From LVI-A0039 sp033105485 (GTDB lineage Bacteria > Bacillota_I > Bacilli_A > UBA3375): a stretch of DNA of 64,000 bases. Shown one piece after another: positions 27,148 through 36,827 of this stretch (positions within the stretch are counted from its first letter, which is position 1; each line of letters starts with the position of its first letter). The DNA is taken from positions 248,001 through 312,000 of the forward strand of contig CP136956.1 in NCBI GenBank assembly GCA_033105485.1. Reading direction: 5' to 3'. A model generated the notes under the pieces. It was given only the letters and a program-made list of their open reading frames with translations, was not told where the DNA came from and made no database searches. The translations under genes and the position numbers were made by a program.

Positions 27148-30100
27148 TTAATACACCTTTTTAATACTACCACTCATTAGTGATAGTAAATACCCTTCTA
27201 CTTTCTTACTTGTTATTGATTGAATATAATTCACATAAGTCATTACTTGTGACTCATATTCTACTTTTTCTATATTGTTTAACTTGTAATCAATAATAAT
27301 AAACTTATCCTCTGTTTCAACTAATAGGTCAATTATTCCATTTAATTCACCATCTTCAATTATCTTAAATTGAAACTCCGGATAGTAATTTATCATTCCA
27401 TCAAGTAAACTACTATTTTTTATACTACTCAAGGCAACTCGAAGTTCCCCATCTCTCTCATCTATTAATTTATCTAAATCGAATAAATTAATAAACTCAA
27501 GTTGTTCGTGAACCTGATTACCAAGTTCGATATTAGATGCAACTTTACTTGAAATAAGTTCAGTAATTGTCATACTTGCTTTACGTTTTTCAAATTTAGG
27601 GGCATCTACTTCTAACTGTTTATAATCTATAACCTTTAAATTATCGTTAGTTGTATTTGTTACCGTTGCAAAACGATTATATTTGCATGTGTCAATCTCA
27701 TCTTGCGTTAACTCATGATTATCTACAATATATTTCTTTAAACTATCCCAACCTGCAAACAATAAGTCATTAGTACTGTTAGCTGAGTGAATTGGTTTAA
27801 TCTTTTCATCATCTATTTGTTTTGTATCAACAATTAAGATATTTTTATCTTTTGCACGTGTTATTGCTACGTAAAGCAACCTAATTTTCTCACTTATTAA
27901 ATCAATTTTACCTTGATTATTATAAATACTCTTTTCAATGGTTGCTGTTAAATTACCATTATTCATCTTACTTGGAAAAATAAACTGAAAATAGTTATTA
28001 TATCCAATTTTATTATTTAGATCCATTGCATTGAACTTCTTGAATAAAAATGGGAAATAACATATATTATATTCTAATCCCTTTGATTTATGGATAGTGA
28101 TGACTGTTACACTCTCTGTTTCAAGCTCAGATTTAGTATTAAAATCAATATCTAAATCATCATTCTTTTCAATTTCATTTAAAATTTCACATACCTGTGC
28201 AAGTGTATAGTTACGTGCATCATAATCAGCAATTAACTCTGCTAGTTTGGTAATTCTCATTTGTCTGATTAACGGATTAGATAAACGATATAAATTATTA
28301 ACAATATTTAATTCGTTAATTATCTGTTCTAAGATGTACTGATTTGACTTCAAGTCAATATTAGTCGTTAAGTTTGTTAATAACGATCCCAGACTAGCTA
28401 AAGGACCTGTTGTTAATACATATAACTTAGCTGCTATCTTATCTGCTGATACACGGTTAACAGCTTGAATTGCTTCATCTATTTGTTGATCAGTATAATC
28501 AAACAGATATGAACGAGCTAATTGTAAAATACTGAAAATAAGTTTTTGATCTTCATCACTATTATTTTTTATAATATTCACAATATTAAATGTGCTTTGA
28601 ATTACAGCAATCTCACTACTTGAAGAGAACTGTTCTTGAATATCAGCATTAACACTTATATTAAAGTATTCACCAATTTTAGTAATACGTTCAAACTTCT
28701 CTCTTGTTGCACAAATGATTGCAAAGTCTGATAACGTTGCTCTGCGAACTTCATTACCTTCTACTACTTGATAGTTTGTATCCAACTTATTTCTAATATC
28801 TTTAAAGATTTGAATAATTTCATAATCACTTTTATCATTCTCAATATCGTCTGAGTTATAAGTTATTATTTCATTCGTGTTAGTATCAGCTAGTTTATCA
28901 TAAGTTCGATTTCCATAATTCATCTTTTGGTTATGATCATATTCAATTCCACCATACTCTTCACTCATAGTTAGATTAAAGAAATCATTAACTTGATCTA
29001 AAACTGAACTACGAGAGCGGAAATTATTTGTAAGTGTTATTAACTTACCACCATTACCATTTTTATAGTCATTAAACTTTTTTCCAAATAACTTAGGATT
29101 GGCATTTCTGAAACCATAAATACTTTGTTTGATATCTCCAACCATGTACACATTATTATTCGCAATTAAGCTAACAAATTGTTCCTGAATATCATTAGTA
29201 TCTTGATATTCATCAATCATAATTTCATATACTGACTGTTTTAGACCGTTTCGTATCTCTTCATTTTCACGCAACAGTTTAATTGCTAATAAATTGATAT
29301 CGATGAATTCAAATAAACCATTTTCAACTTTATACTTGTCAAACTCTAATTTGAATTGTCCTAATAGTTGGTTTATTAATTCTTTATATGAACTATTGTT
29401 TTCTAATAAACTAATTTGAATATATTGAGGTTTAGAAGCATATGTTCTTAATTTTTTCAATAGTTCTTTAAGTTCATTGTTTAAGGCCTTGACATGCTCT
29501 TTATCTGGAAACTCTTTACGAGGAACTTGCCAGAAACGAGATTCAAAAATTAGTTCAATACTTTGATGGATTTCACCGTATGAGTTTGATGCCAATAATA
29601 TTGAAGTTCGCTCTTCTATTTTCTCTGGTAAATTAGTATCTGCTGCATACTTATTAATTTCACCAATTAAATACTTAATTCGATTATGCTGCTCCAGAAC
29701 AAACTGTTCATAAATAGCAAAAATATCATGACTCGACTTTATCTCAAAGTCGTTCATGTTTTGAATTGAACTGTTATACCATGATAATAAGATACTAATT
29801 ATCTCATCAATTGATGTAGCAGAATATGTATTTATAAAATCGATGACTGCACTGTTTTCGTTTATAACCTCAGTTTCAAGTAATTGCTTCATCAAATTAT
29901 ACTTTTCACGGCTTGCTGTAATATTATCAATAATTGAAATTTGCTGACTTACATTTAGTATATAATTATACTTCTTTACTAAATATAAACAATAACTATC
30001 AAATGTAGATATGAAACTACGATCAATCTTGTTAGCACTTTCAAGCACTAATGGATTACCTGCTCCATCTTTTAATAGTTTTTTACGAATACGCTCTTTC

Positions 30101-30306
30101 ATTTCCGCTGCGGCTGCATTAGTAAAAGTAAGTACAATCAAATCAGTTACATCTACGCCCTCACGCACTAATTCTAAAACTCGCTCAGATAATACAGCAG
30201 TTTTACCACTACCAGCTCCTGCTGATACAAGAACATTGCTATTACGTGTTGTAATTGCATCCCATTGCTCATCAGTCCACATAGAATCTACTGGTTTAGT
30301 TTTCAT
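27148..30306 (-). CDS. addA: ATP-dependent helicase/nuclease subunit A
   Basis: 1052 aa, shorter than the ~1230 aa of Bacillus AddA. UvrD-type helicase motifs are intact: Q-motif TDEQWDAI, Walker A SAGAGSGKTAVL, motif II MIDEYQDTNDIQ, NFRSR, and VITIHKSKGLEYNICYFPFL with LLYVAITRAKDK. The C-terminal PD-(D/E)XK nuclease shows LNGIIDLLVETEDKFIIIDYK. With AddB it processes double-strand breaks for RecA loading. The start codon follows GGGGAGGAG. It lies upstream of a two-component system without a terminator, an unusual coupling. Confidence 0.95.
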   Translation of the reverse strand: MKTKPVDSMWTDEQWDAITTRNSNVLVSAGAGSGKTAVLSERVLELVREGVDVTDLIVLTFTNAAAAEMKERIRKKLLKDGAGNPLVLESANKIDRSFISTFDSYCLYLVKKYNYILNVSQQISIIDNITASREKYNLMKQLLETEVINENSAVIDFINTYSATSIDEIISILLSWYNSSIQNMNDFEIKSSHDIFAIYEQFVLEQHNRIKYLIGEINKYAADTNLPEKIEERTSILLASNSYGEIHQSIELIFESRFWQVPRKEFPDKEHVKALNNELKELLKKLRTYASKPQYIQISLLENNSSYKELINQLLGQFKLEFDKYKVENGLFEFIDINLLAIKLLRENEEIRNGLKQSVYEIMIDEYQDTNDIQEQFVSLIANNNVYMVGDIKQSIYGFRNANPKLFGKKFNDYKNGNGGKLITLTNNFRSRSSVLDQVNDFFNLTMSEEYGGIEYDHNQKMNYGNRTYDKLADTNTNEIITYNSDDIENDKSDYEIIQIFKDIRNKLDTNYQVVEGNEVRRATLSDFAIICATREKFERITKIGEYFNISVNADIQEQFSSSSEIAVIQSTFNIVNIIKNNSDEDQKLIFSILQLARSYLFDYTDQQIDEAIQAVNRVSADKIAAKLYVLTTGPLASLGSLLTNLTTNIDLKSNQYILEQIINELNIVNNLYRLSNPLIRQMRITKLAELIADYDARNYTLAQVCEILNEIEKNDDLDIDFNTKSELETESVTVITIHKSKGLEYNICYFPFLFKKFNAMDLNNKIGYNNYFQFIFPSKMNNGNLTATIEKSIYNNQGKIDLISEKIRLLYVAITRAKDKNILIVDTKQIDDEKIKPIHSANSTNDLLFAGWDSLKKYIVDNHELTQDEIDTCKYNRFATVTNTTNDNLKVIDYKQLEVDAPKFEKRKASMTITELISSKVASNIELGNQVHEQLEFINLFDLDKLIDERDGELRVALSSIKNSSLLDGMINYYPEFQFKIIEDGELNGIIDLLVETEDKFIIIDYKLNNIEKVEYESQVMTYVNYIQSITSKKVEGYLLSLMSGSIKKVY

Positions 30307-30326
30307 TTAGTTCTCCTCCCCTAATA

Positions 30327-31727
30327 TTAAATCCAAATATCATTTTCTCCTGCTTTATATTCAACACCAATATCTTCAGCCTTAAAATCATGACCAACAG
30401 TATGATAGTGCTCATATACTTTGTATGCTACTCTTCTTAATTTATAAATAGCAAAGATATTAATTGCTAATAACGACACACTTGCCACTTCAACAATTGC
30501 TGTTATTGCAGATTTTTGTAATTGGATAAAAGGTGTTAGTATAATTAAGATGAATACTGCGATTAAGTATAAATTAATTACAATTTTATATGAACGATAA
30601 CTGTGGTTCAACATTAATTGCTTAATTACTTGTAATCCGTATGTTATAGATGTAATTAAAGTCGTAAATGTAAATACTAATATAAATAATACTAGTAATA
30701 CATTCCCTCCTTTATATAAGCTATCAAATGATTCCATTGCCATGTTACTTGGCACGACTAACTCTGCAAATAAAGAACCAGAATCAATTGCAAGAATCAA
30801 AACAAAAGCAGTTAAACTACAGATTACAACATCAATAAAGATTGTAATCATATTTACAAATCCTTGTTGTGCTGGGTGTGATCCATTGGCAAGACCTGCT
30901 GCAAGAGTTGAGGTTCCTAGTCCCGCTTCATTTGATAATGTTGATAAAGCAGATGCAACAACAATCATTGTTAAAACACCACCACCTAGAACACCACCCG
31001 GTGTAAAAGCATTACCAATGATTAACATAAAGAATTTAGGAATAAATTCAAGGTGAGCAAGAGCAATAAGCAGTACTAAAACTATATATGAAATCATCAT
31101 CACTGGTACAACATATGCAGCTACTCGTGCAACTTTCTTAGTACCACCATATAAAATATATGCAGCAATAAGCATAATAATTAGTACTAAAAATGATTCT
31201 AATTGAATATCCGAAGTCACTCCGGCAAAGGCAAGCACTGAACTAATAATTGTTTTAGTGTGAATCACAATATACATAAATCCTACTGTAAATGCGAGTA
31301 AGATTCCATATGCGTATCCTAGGTATTTATATTTACCACCGATTCCACGTTCAATGTAAACCATTGGTCCACTTAGATACTCACCGTCTTCATCGTACTC
31401 TTTGTATACTTGAGCAAGTGTTGTTTCTACAAATGATAATGCCATCCCGAAAAATGCTGCAACCCATAGCCAAAACATAACCCCATAACCACAAAGATAT
31501 ATTGCTAAGGCTACCCCAGCAATATTTCCTGTTCCTATGCGTCCACCAATCGCAAGCGATGCAGCAGAAAATGATGAAAGACCATTTTTAGATTGATTAT
31601 GGCGAAACATTTTTATCCAACCACGATTAAATTCACGGACTTGTATGAACCTCATTTTATAGGTTAAATACAAACCGACTAATAACACAAATAAAATTGT
31701 GATTGTTACAGTAAAAAAATTAAACAT
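30327..31727 (-). CDS. Sodium:alanine/amino-acid symporter (AgcS family)
   Basis: 466 aa, about 10-11 membrane spans. AgcS signatures are present: GGRIGTGNIAGVALAI near residue 62, and FGMALSFVETTLAQVYKEYD followed by GPMVYIERG near 95-130. It brings alanine, glycine or glutamine into the cell with Na+. It is inserted between nadD and addA, with only 20 nt before addA, so addA may depend partly on its transcript. An extended -10 lies upstream. Confidence 0.92.
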   Translation of the reverse strand: MFNFFTVTITILFVLLVGLYLTYKMRFIQVREFNRGWIKMFRHNQSKNGLSSFSAASLAIGGRIGTGNIAGVALAIYLCGYGVMFWLWVAAFFGMALSFVETTLAQVYKEYDEDGEYLSGPMVYIERGIGGKYKYLGYAYGILLAFTVGFMYIVIHTKTIISSVLAFAGVTSDIQLESFLVLIIMLIAAYILYGGTKKVARVAAYVVPVMMISYIVLVLLIALAHLEFIPKFFMLIIGNAFTPGGVLGGGVLTMIVVASALSTLSNEAGLGTSTLAAGLANGSHPAQQGFVNMITIFIDVVICSLTAFVLILAIDSGSLFAELVVPSNMAMESFDSLYKGGNVLLVLFILVFTFTTLITSITYGLQVIKQLMLNHSYRSYKIVINLYLIAVFILIILTPFIQLQKSAITAIVEVASVSLLAINIFAIYKLRRVAYKVYEHYHTVGHDFKAEDIGVEYKAGENDIWI

Positions 31728-31747
31728 TACTCTCCTAATTCACATCT

Positions 31748-31753
31748 ATTATA
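31748..31753 (-). promoter_or_regulatory. Extended -10 promoter for agcS
   Basis: The minus strand reads TGTTATAAT about 21-26 nt before the agcS start codon. There is no T-tailed hairpin between nadD and agcS. Confidence 0.5.
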
Positions 31754-31785
31754 ACATTTATAATTGATGTTTTGCCACATTTTCA

Positions 31786-32331
31786 CTACTTGAGCACAAT
31801 ACCATTATCTACAATTGTTTCATATACTAATGTCGGTAGTAATTTCGGATTTAAATTATTACGCAATTCTGTTGAAGAGACATCAGTCGTCTCAATATCA
31901 AGTTGGATATAATCAATTTGTGCAAGTACATCTCGATCTAAAATTACTCCAGGACGATCAACAATTACAAATGTAACTCGTGACTTTAAGTTTTCAAAGT
32001 AATCCCAAGTCGGTAGTGTATTAACGCTATCCCCTCCAATTGTAAGGTATACTTGATCACTATCTTTAAAGTTTAAGTAATCAAGTGATTCCACTGTATA
32101 AGCAAATTCATTTTCAACTTCATGATAGCTAACATCGACATCACATTCTTTAGCAAACGCTGCAACTAACATCATTCGCTCAGTATTAGTAATATTAATT
32201 TTTTTATGATTAGGATTTCCAGTCGGAATAATAACTACCTGGTCAAACCCCAATTCCTTTAATCCTTCTACAATCTGCTTATGAGCAATATGCGGTGGAT
32301 TAAAACTACTTCCAAATAAACAAATCTTCAT
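31786..32331 (-). CDS. nadD: Nicotinate-nucleotide adenylyltransferase
   Basis: 181 aa. It makes deamido-NAD+ from nicotinate mononucleotide and ATP. The nucleotidyltransferase motif is LFGSSFNPPHIAH (family GGxFDPxHxGH, here with Ser and Asn substitutions) and the C-terminal ISSTxxR motif appears as DVSSTELRNN. GNPNHKK and GGDSVNTLPTWDYF are typical. No YqeK-like phosphohydrolase, the usual neighbour in Bacillus, follows. It begins one base after the addB stop. Confidence 0.9.
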   Translation of the reverse strand: MKICLFGSSFNPPHIAHKQIVEGLKELGFDQVVIIPTGNPNHKKINITNTERMMLVAAFAKECDVDVSYHEVENEFAYTVESLDYLNFKDSDQVYLTIGGDSVNTLPTWDYFENLKSRVTFVIVDRPGVILDRDVLAQIDYIQLDIETTDVSSTELRNNLNPKLLPTLVYETIVDNGIVLK

Positions 32332-34554
32332 TTACTTCTCCTTATTTATATATGTAAAGTCCTCATTACTACGATTACAAATACTTATATACTGACAATA
32401 ATTACATGAAACATTTTTACCCTCGATTATTTTCGGGTTAATAGTGAACTGACTTGCTGTGATATCTACTGCTGCTTCTGTTACTTTTTTACTAACAGCT
32501 TCAGTTAACTGTTCAACTTCTTGTTCACTAACAACTTTCTCAGTTCGCTTAAAGATATTCTCATTTTTTTGCTTACTAAATCCTTTAATTTTCATTAAGT
32601 CTAAAATCTCATCTTCGTCATACATCAGTTTCTGCTTAATTTGATGTTGATAAGTTCCTAATAATACTTCATCACCATCTTCATTTCGGTATTCATTTTT
32701 AATTAATAAATAGTAAATCATATTTTGCATATCTAAACCATACTCAATACCTTTTACGTCGATTGTTAAACTTCCTGTTTTATAGTCATAAATTTCAACA
32801 TATAAATTATCTTCATTAATCTTTGACATGATTTTATCAATCTTACCAATTAGCTTAACACCAGGAATAACTTCCATTTCATATTCTGATTCTCGTTCGA
32901 TTTTAGTAAAGTCAGTGTTAGCTTCTTCCTGCTTCATATAATGACAAACAGCCTCTAAGAATACACTAAACTTTTCAAAGTACAAGTGATCTGTTGCAGA
33001 TAATGGTATTTGCTGTGATTCGACATAGTCAGTGATTATTTTATAAATAGTTGCACTATCGATAGTTGTATAAAAATCTAAATTCTCAAGTACATTGTGG
33101 ACAATATTACCAACTACAACTTTACGACTATCAAACTTACCGTTTTTTACACGTAAGATGTGGTTTAAATAATATTTGTATGAGCACTTGTAGAAATCAT
33201 TAATTGAAGTATAAGATAATTGTAAATCATCATAATTACGATTAATTCCTGTGAACTTATTGTCTTTTAGTTCTTGCTTATAAAATTGTTTTAAATAATC
33301 ATAACCCGGAACTGTCATATTAAAAGTATCTTTGATATAGCTTGCACGGGCAAAGTTTAAGATATCATTTTGCTTAGAGAACTGACTGTTTGTTAATGGA
33401 GCTTTAGCAATTAATTTGGAACTACTTAAGTTGTTACTAATTTCAACACTAGATGAAACTAACTTCTTAGCATATGATAATTGAATATTACTAGCATTAG
33501 TAATTAAGTGGTAAAGTAGATTATTTTCATTAGTATTGTAATCGTCACAAGTTAGTAACTTACTGCGATATTGGTCACTAATAATATTGGTGTCTAATTT
33601 ATACGTAATTAATCCATCTTGATAGTTTCCTAACAGAAAGAAATGATCACTTGCAAGTGTCTGGTTAGTAAACAAGCTATCAATTGATGATTTAATTTCT
33701 AGTCCACCATCCGTATTTAATGTAACAGTTGTGTTTTTTAAATCGTCAATTATAAGTGGCTTAACTTCTTCAATATTATCTTTAGCATATTTATTAAATA
33801 CTTGACTAACTGCTTCTACAAGTAATGGATCTACTGTCTCTAAATCAATAGGCTGATTATTTAATAAGTCCGATAATACTTGCTGACCACTTTTATGACT
33901 TAGTAGTGGTAATTTATTTTCAGTTTTAATTGGAATTCTATAAACACTTGCTACAGACTTAATTAGCTGATGATAACTACTCGGTGCATATATGTGAATA
34001 TTCTCAATTTGAGTTCCTGCATGTAATAACTTACTTACTTCTTCAAGGGAATATTCAATTTCATCTAAAAAGTAATTAAATTCAAATACATCAGAAATAA
34101 CTGGATCTACTGCCTTTATATCAGGTAGTGATACAAATTGAAATAGATCATCAACACGTGGGATATGAGTAATTAGTTTATAACCAGTTGGAATATTGGC
34201 ACTAATCTTGAAGTATCCTTCACCTATAGCATGCTGTAAGTATCCATATAAGGGATGTTCTTCAATATCTAATAGACAAATAAGTACAAGCGCTTTAGAC
34301 ACTTGTTTTGCGATTTCAATATTCAACGGTTCTGGTGACCACGGATTGTTATTTGCTACAAACATTATATCTAGACTTGAAGGCGCTGATATAAATGTTG
34401 TTGTAAATTCAGATTCAGTCATAATCTTTAACTTATCAATGATTTTATGTTCATTTCTAATTTTTAATATTTCACTTTTTACATCACTTGTAGTTACTAA
34501 CAAAATATTTTGAGCACTACTTTCGACTCCTATTAATTGCTTTAAATAATCCAT
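32332..34554 (-). CDS. addB: Compact AddB/RexB-type nuclease subunit with Fe-S staple
   Basis: 740 aa, far shorter than the ~1160 aa of Bacillus AddB. The C-terminal ~270 residues form an AddB-type PD-(D/E)XK nuclease: LSYTSINDFYKCSYKYYL (first Cys), VVGNIVHNVLEN, KLIGKIDKI, VEIYDYKTG, and the cluster CNYCQYISIC providing three more cysteines for a 4Fe-4S staple. The N-terminus (ESSAQNILLVTTSDVKSE) shows no Walker A, unlike Bacillus AddB. It should pair with AddA at 27148-30306, although the two genes are separated by nadD and agcS. An extended -10 lies at 34571-34576. Confidence 0.85.
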   Translation of the reverse strand: MDYLKQLIGVESSAQNILLVTTSDVKSEILKIRNEHKIIDKLKIMTESEFTTTFISAPSSLDIMFVANNNPWSPEPLNIEIAKQVSKALVLICLLDIEEHPLYGYLQHAIGEGYFKISANIPTGYKLITHIPRVDDLFQFVSLPDIKAVDPVISDVFEFNYFLDEIEYSLEEVSKLLHAGTQIENIHIYAPSSYHQLIKSVASVYRIPIKTENKLPLLSHKSGQQVLSDLLNNQPIDLETVDPLLVEAVSQVFNKYAKDNIEEVKPLIIDDLKNTTVTLNTDGGLEIKSSIDSLFTNQTLASDHFFLLGNYQDGLITYKLDTNIISDQYRSKLLTCDDYNTNENNLLYHLITNASNIQLSYAKKLVSSSVEISNNLSSSKLIAKAPLTNSQFSKQNDILNFARASYIKDTFNMTVPGYDYLKQFYKQELKDNKFTGINRNYDDLQLSYTSINDFYKCSYKYYLNHILRVKNGKFDSRKVVVGNIVHNVLENLDFYTTIDSATIYKIITDYVESQQIPLSATDHLYFEKFSVFLEAVCHYMKQEEANTDFTKIERESEYEMEVIPGVKLIGKIDKIMSKINEDNLYVEIYDYKTGSLTIDVKGIEYGLDMQNMIYYLLIKNEYRNEDGDEVLLGTYQHQIKQKLMYDEDEILDLMKIKGFSKQKNENIFKRTEKVVSEQEVEQLTEAVSKKVTEAAVDITASQFTINPKIIEGKNVSCNYCQYISICNRSNEDFTYINKEK

Positions 34555-34570
34555 ATAACTCCTTTGTTAT

Positions 34571-34576
34571 ATTATA
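34571..34576 (-). promoter_or_regulatory. Extended -10 promoter for addB
   Basis: The minus strand reads TGATATAAT 17-22 nt before the addB ATG. It is divergent from the tRNA promoter. Confidence 0.55.
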
Positions 34577-34631
34577 TCACACAATAACGTATCTACAGCA
34601 CTGTCAAAATTTAAATTTTTAGAAAAAAGGT

Positions 34632-34660
34632 TTGACAAGTCTGTGCCAGTGTTGTATAAT
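34632..34660 (+). promoter_or_regulatory. Consensus sigma-A promoter of tRNA-Arg
   Basis: TTGACA (34632-34637), a 17-nt spacer and TATAAT (34655-34660) form a perfect consensus promoter. It ends 14 nt before the tRNA. Confidence 0.95.
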
Positions 34661-34674
34661 ACTAACGTAATGAT

Positions 34675-34751
34675 GTCCTGGTAGCTCAGCTGGATAGAGC
34701 AATGGCCTTCTAAGCCATCGGTCAGGGGTTCGAATCCCTTCCAGGACGCCA
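34675..34751 (+). tRNA. tRNA-Arg (anticodon UCU)
   Basis: The 7-bp acceptor GTCCTGG/CCAGGAC is perfect, the anticodon arm ATGGC/GCCAT holds loop CTTCTAA (anticodon TCT, reads AGA/AGG), and the T arm AGGGG-TTCGAAT-CCCTT is normal. CCA is encoded. It is the only RNA gene of this kind in the window and sits on the strand opposite to its neighbours with its own promoter and terminator. Confidence 0.98.
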
Positions 34752-34760
34752 TTAAAATTT

Positions 34761-34796
34761 ACTTACTTAAGCAAATGTTTAAGTAAGTTTTTTTTT
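34761..34796 (+). terminator. Terminator of tRNA-Arg
   Basis: ACTTACTTAA, an 8-nt loop and TTAAGTAAGT are followed by nine T. Confidence 0.9.
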
Positions 34797-34811
34797 ATGT
34801 CAAATCAAATT

Positions 34812-34843
34812 AAAAAACACTTTAGTAATCAAACTAAAGTGTT
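34812..34843 (-). terminator. Terminator overlapping the end of coaX
   Basis: AACACTTTAGT paired with ACTAAAGTGTT (11 bp) on the minus strand is followed by T-rich sequence. The 5' arm includes the last codons and stop of coaX. Confidence 0.85.
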
Positions 34844-35535
34844 TCTTTTATTATATTAGTAAACTGAATTAAACCATTCTCAATTAGACCTTGTTCATAA
34901 TAAACATTATCAAACCCTAGTTCTTGTAACAAGTCAATATTGTACTCTTCACTAAACTTAGCAACTGACCCACCTGTAACAATAATATTATATTCGCTAC
35001 TTGGTCGAATTTGTCTTATCATATTTTGTAGTGCGCCAATAAAACCATAAATACTAGCATGATAAATTTGACTTTGAGTTGAAATGATTGTTTCTTCTTT
35101 AACCCCTTTAGGTAATTGTTCAATCATCTCATTAAGTAAATTTTCTAGCATAACAAAACCAGGATAGATAAGTCCAGATTGATATTCATTTTGATTACAA
35201 ACATCTATTGTTACACACGTTCCAATGTCAACAACTACAACCTTAGGTCCGTATTTTTGAACTGCACTATAGGCAGCCACTATTCGATCGGCTCCCTTGC
35301 TATCAAGAACTCCACCTTGATTATTAAACATCAGTTGATAATCATTACCTGTGATTAAACGTACATTGGGAAACATGCTCGTAATCTGCTGATTATATCT
35401 TGGAACGACACTACATAGCAAAACTTCTTCCGTTACTGATTGCAAGTATTCAATAATTTCAGTTGTTGCTATTTTAGTAGTATTACCATCTTTGAAAATC
35501 TTAGCGTTTGTATTCCCTAAATCAATTAGAATCAT
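34834..35535 (-). CDS. coaX: Type III pantothenate kinase
   Basis: 233 aa. It phosphorylates pantothenate, the first step of CoA synthesis. The ASKHA-fold motifs are MILIDLGNTNAKI (phosphate loop with Asp), VVVDIGTCVTID (catalytic Asp region), YPGFVMLENLL and VTGGS. The family member here is slightly short (usual ~255 aa). Its start overlaps the coaC end by 14 nt, placing it last in the coaB-coaC-coaX operon. Confidence 0.93.
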   Translation of the reverse strand: MILIDLGNTNAKIFKDGNTTKIATTEIIEYLQSVTEEVLLCSVVPRYNQQITSMFPNVRLITGNDYQLMFNNQGGVLDSKGADRIVAAYSAVQKYGPKVVVVDIGTCVTIDVCNQNEYQSGLIYPGFVMLENLLNEMIEQLPKGVKEETIISTQSQIYHASIYGFIGALQNMIRQIRPSSEYNIIVTGGSVAKFSEEYNIDLLQELGFDNVYYEQGLIENGLIQFTNIIKETL

Positions 35536-36052
35536 AGTTATTTACATACTCAACAATCGTTTCAATTGTTGCTAATGCTCCCTTTCCATACTCATTACAT
35601 GCAAGTAAACTCTCACGTGGTTCAATAAACTGAGCACCTTTTTCTTTTAGGTATTCCATATTCTCTGTAGTTATTGGATTTTGATACATACGAGTGTTCA
35701 TTGCTGGAGCAATTACAAGCTTACTCGGTCCACCAACTACTGCAATTGTTGATAATAGATCATCACAAATACCAGCACGCATCTTTGCAATAATATTTGC
35801 AGTTGCAGGTGCAATTAGAATGATGTCGGCTTCTGCTGCTAAATCAATATGTGAGACATTAGCTTCATCCGCATCGAAAGTTGTAACAAATACTTTGTTT
35901 TGGGATAATGTTTGTAAAGTCATTGGAGTTATGAACTCAGTTGCTGACTCAGTCATTACTACATTAATAGTATGCTCTCCTTTCAAACGATTAATAATAT
36001 CTGCTGCTTTGTATGCTGCGATAGAGCCACTTACACCTAGTAAAATTTTCAT
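35522..36052 (-). CDS. coaC: Phosphopantothenoylcysteine decarboxylase
   Basis: 176 aa, FMN-dependent flavoprotein of the HFCD family. It opens ILLGVSGSIAAYKAADIINRL (FMN binding), has IDLAAEADIILIAPATANIIAKMR, the PAMNTRMY substrate-recognition motif and an ACNEYGKGAL loop holding the active-site cysteine. It is a stand-alone CoaC, not fused to CoaB. Its ATG overlaps the coaB stop by one base. Confidence 0.93.
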   Translation of the reverse strand: MKILLGVSGSIAAYKAADIINRLKGEHTINVVMTESATEFITPMTLQTLSQNKVFVTTFDADEANVSHIDLAAEADIILIAPATANIIAKMRAGICDDLLSTIAVVGGPSKLVIAPAMNTRMYQNPITTENMEYLKEKGAQFIEPRESLLACNEYGKGALATIETIVEYVNNYDSN

Positions 36053-36759
36053 TATTCCTCCATTAAGTCTATTATTGTATTTGCAATTTCCTGCTTAGAT
36101 AATACTTGTTGCTGATAATCATTCCCAACAATAATTGCTCGATGACTTTCAGTTTTAACCTGCTCTTTAATATTGGCGACAACATAATCACAGTTGGCCC
36201 TATTTAAGATTCCTGTTGCTACACTTACTAGTTCTTCATCACTTACATTAGAAAGTAACTTAAAACCGATTAACTTACAATTTGAATTAATCTTCTTTAT
36301 TTGATCAATAACCTTAATTGCTCGTTCCATTACAACCAACTGATCATTACTACTCGATAGTTTATCTGTCAACTTCACATTAGCGTTAATTAATTTGACT
36401 ATATCATCCCTTGTTTCTATCTGATCAAGATTAGAATAGATGACATCAGCTACACGTTCAATTGGATTTGTTCCTTTTATATTGAAATCACTAATTGCCA
36501 TTGCATGTACAATAACACTATCATCTGTAATTTCACTCTCTAACGCAGATAACAGCTGTTTATGGCCATCAACCTCAATTGTCTTCACTCTATTTGGAAC
36601 TAGTGCACCCGACGTATGAATGTACACTATATCGCTATAACCACGTTTTAGTAACTGCTCTGCGAATACAGTTCCAAGTTTACCACTAGAACTATTTTTT
36701 ATTTTTCTAACACTATCAATTTGTGATTCCATTGGACCACTTGTTATTATATATTTCAT
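36052..36759 (-). CDS. coaB: Phosphopantothenate--cysteine ligase
   Basis: 235 aa from the ATG at 36759. The frame extends three codons to a GTG, but that GTG is inside the AGGTGG ribosome binding site, so the ATG is the better start. IITSGPMESQIDSVRKIKNSSSGKLG is the CoaB nucleotide-binding opening, and the later AISDFNI and IGFKLLSN segments match. It is the stand-alone CoaB seen in streptococci and enterococci instead of fused CoaBC. It is the first gene of the CoA operon. Confidence 0.92.
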   Translation of the reverse strand: MKYIITSGPMESQIDSVRKIKNSSSGKLGTVFAEQLLKRGYSDIVYIHTSGALVPNRVKTIEVDGHKQLLSALESEITDDSVIVHAMAISDFNIKGTNPIERVADVIYSNLDQIETRDDIVKLINANVKLTDKLSSSNDQLVVMERAIKVIDQIKKINSNCKLIGFKLLSNVSDEELVSVATGILNRANCDYVVANIKEQVKTESHRAIIVGNDYQQQVLSKQEIANTIIDLMEE

Positions 36760-36801
36760 ATTATCCACCTAATTTATATTTTACCACTAAACGTAATATT
36801 C

Positions 36802-36827
36802 AAAAAAAAAGATGCTCAAGAGCACCT
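36802..36827 (-). terminator. Terminator of MFS gene (36827-37978)
   Basis: On the minus strand GGTGCT-CTTG-AGCATC (one G-U) is followed by nine T. It begins at the stop codon. Confidence 0.8.

Noticed and set aside
34567..34752. 61-aa minus-strand reading frame over the tRNA (starts MASWKGFEPLTDG)
   Set aside because: It is the reverse complement of tRNA-Arg, a well-known source of spurious proteins.
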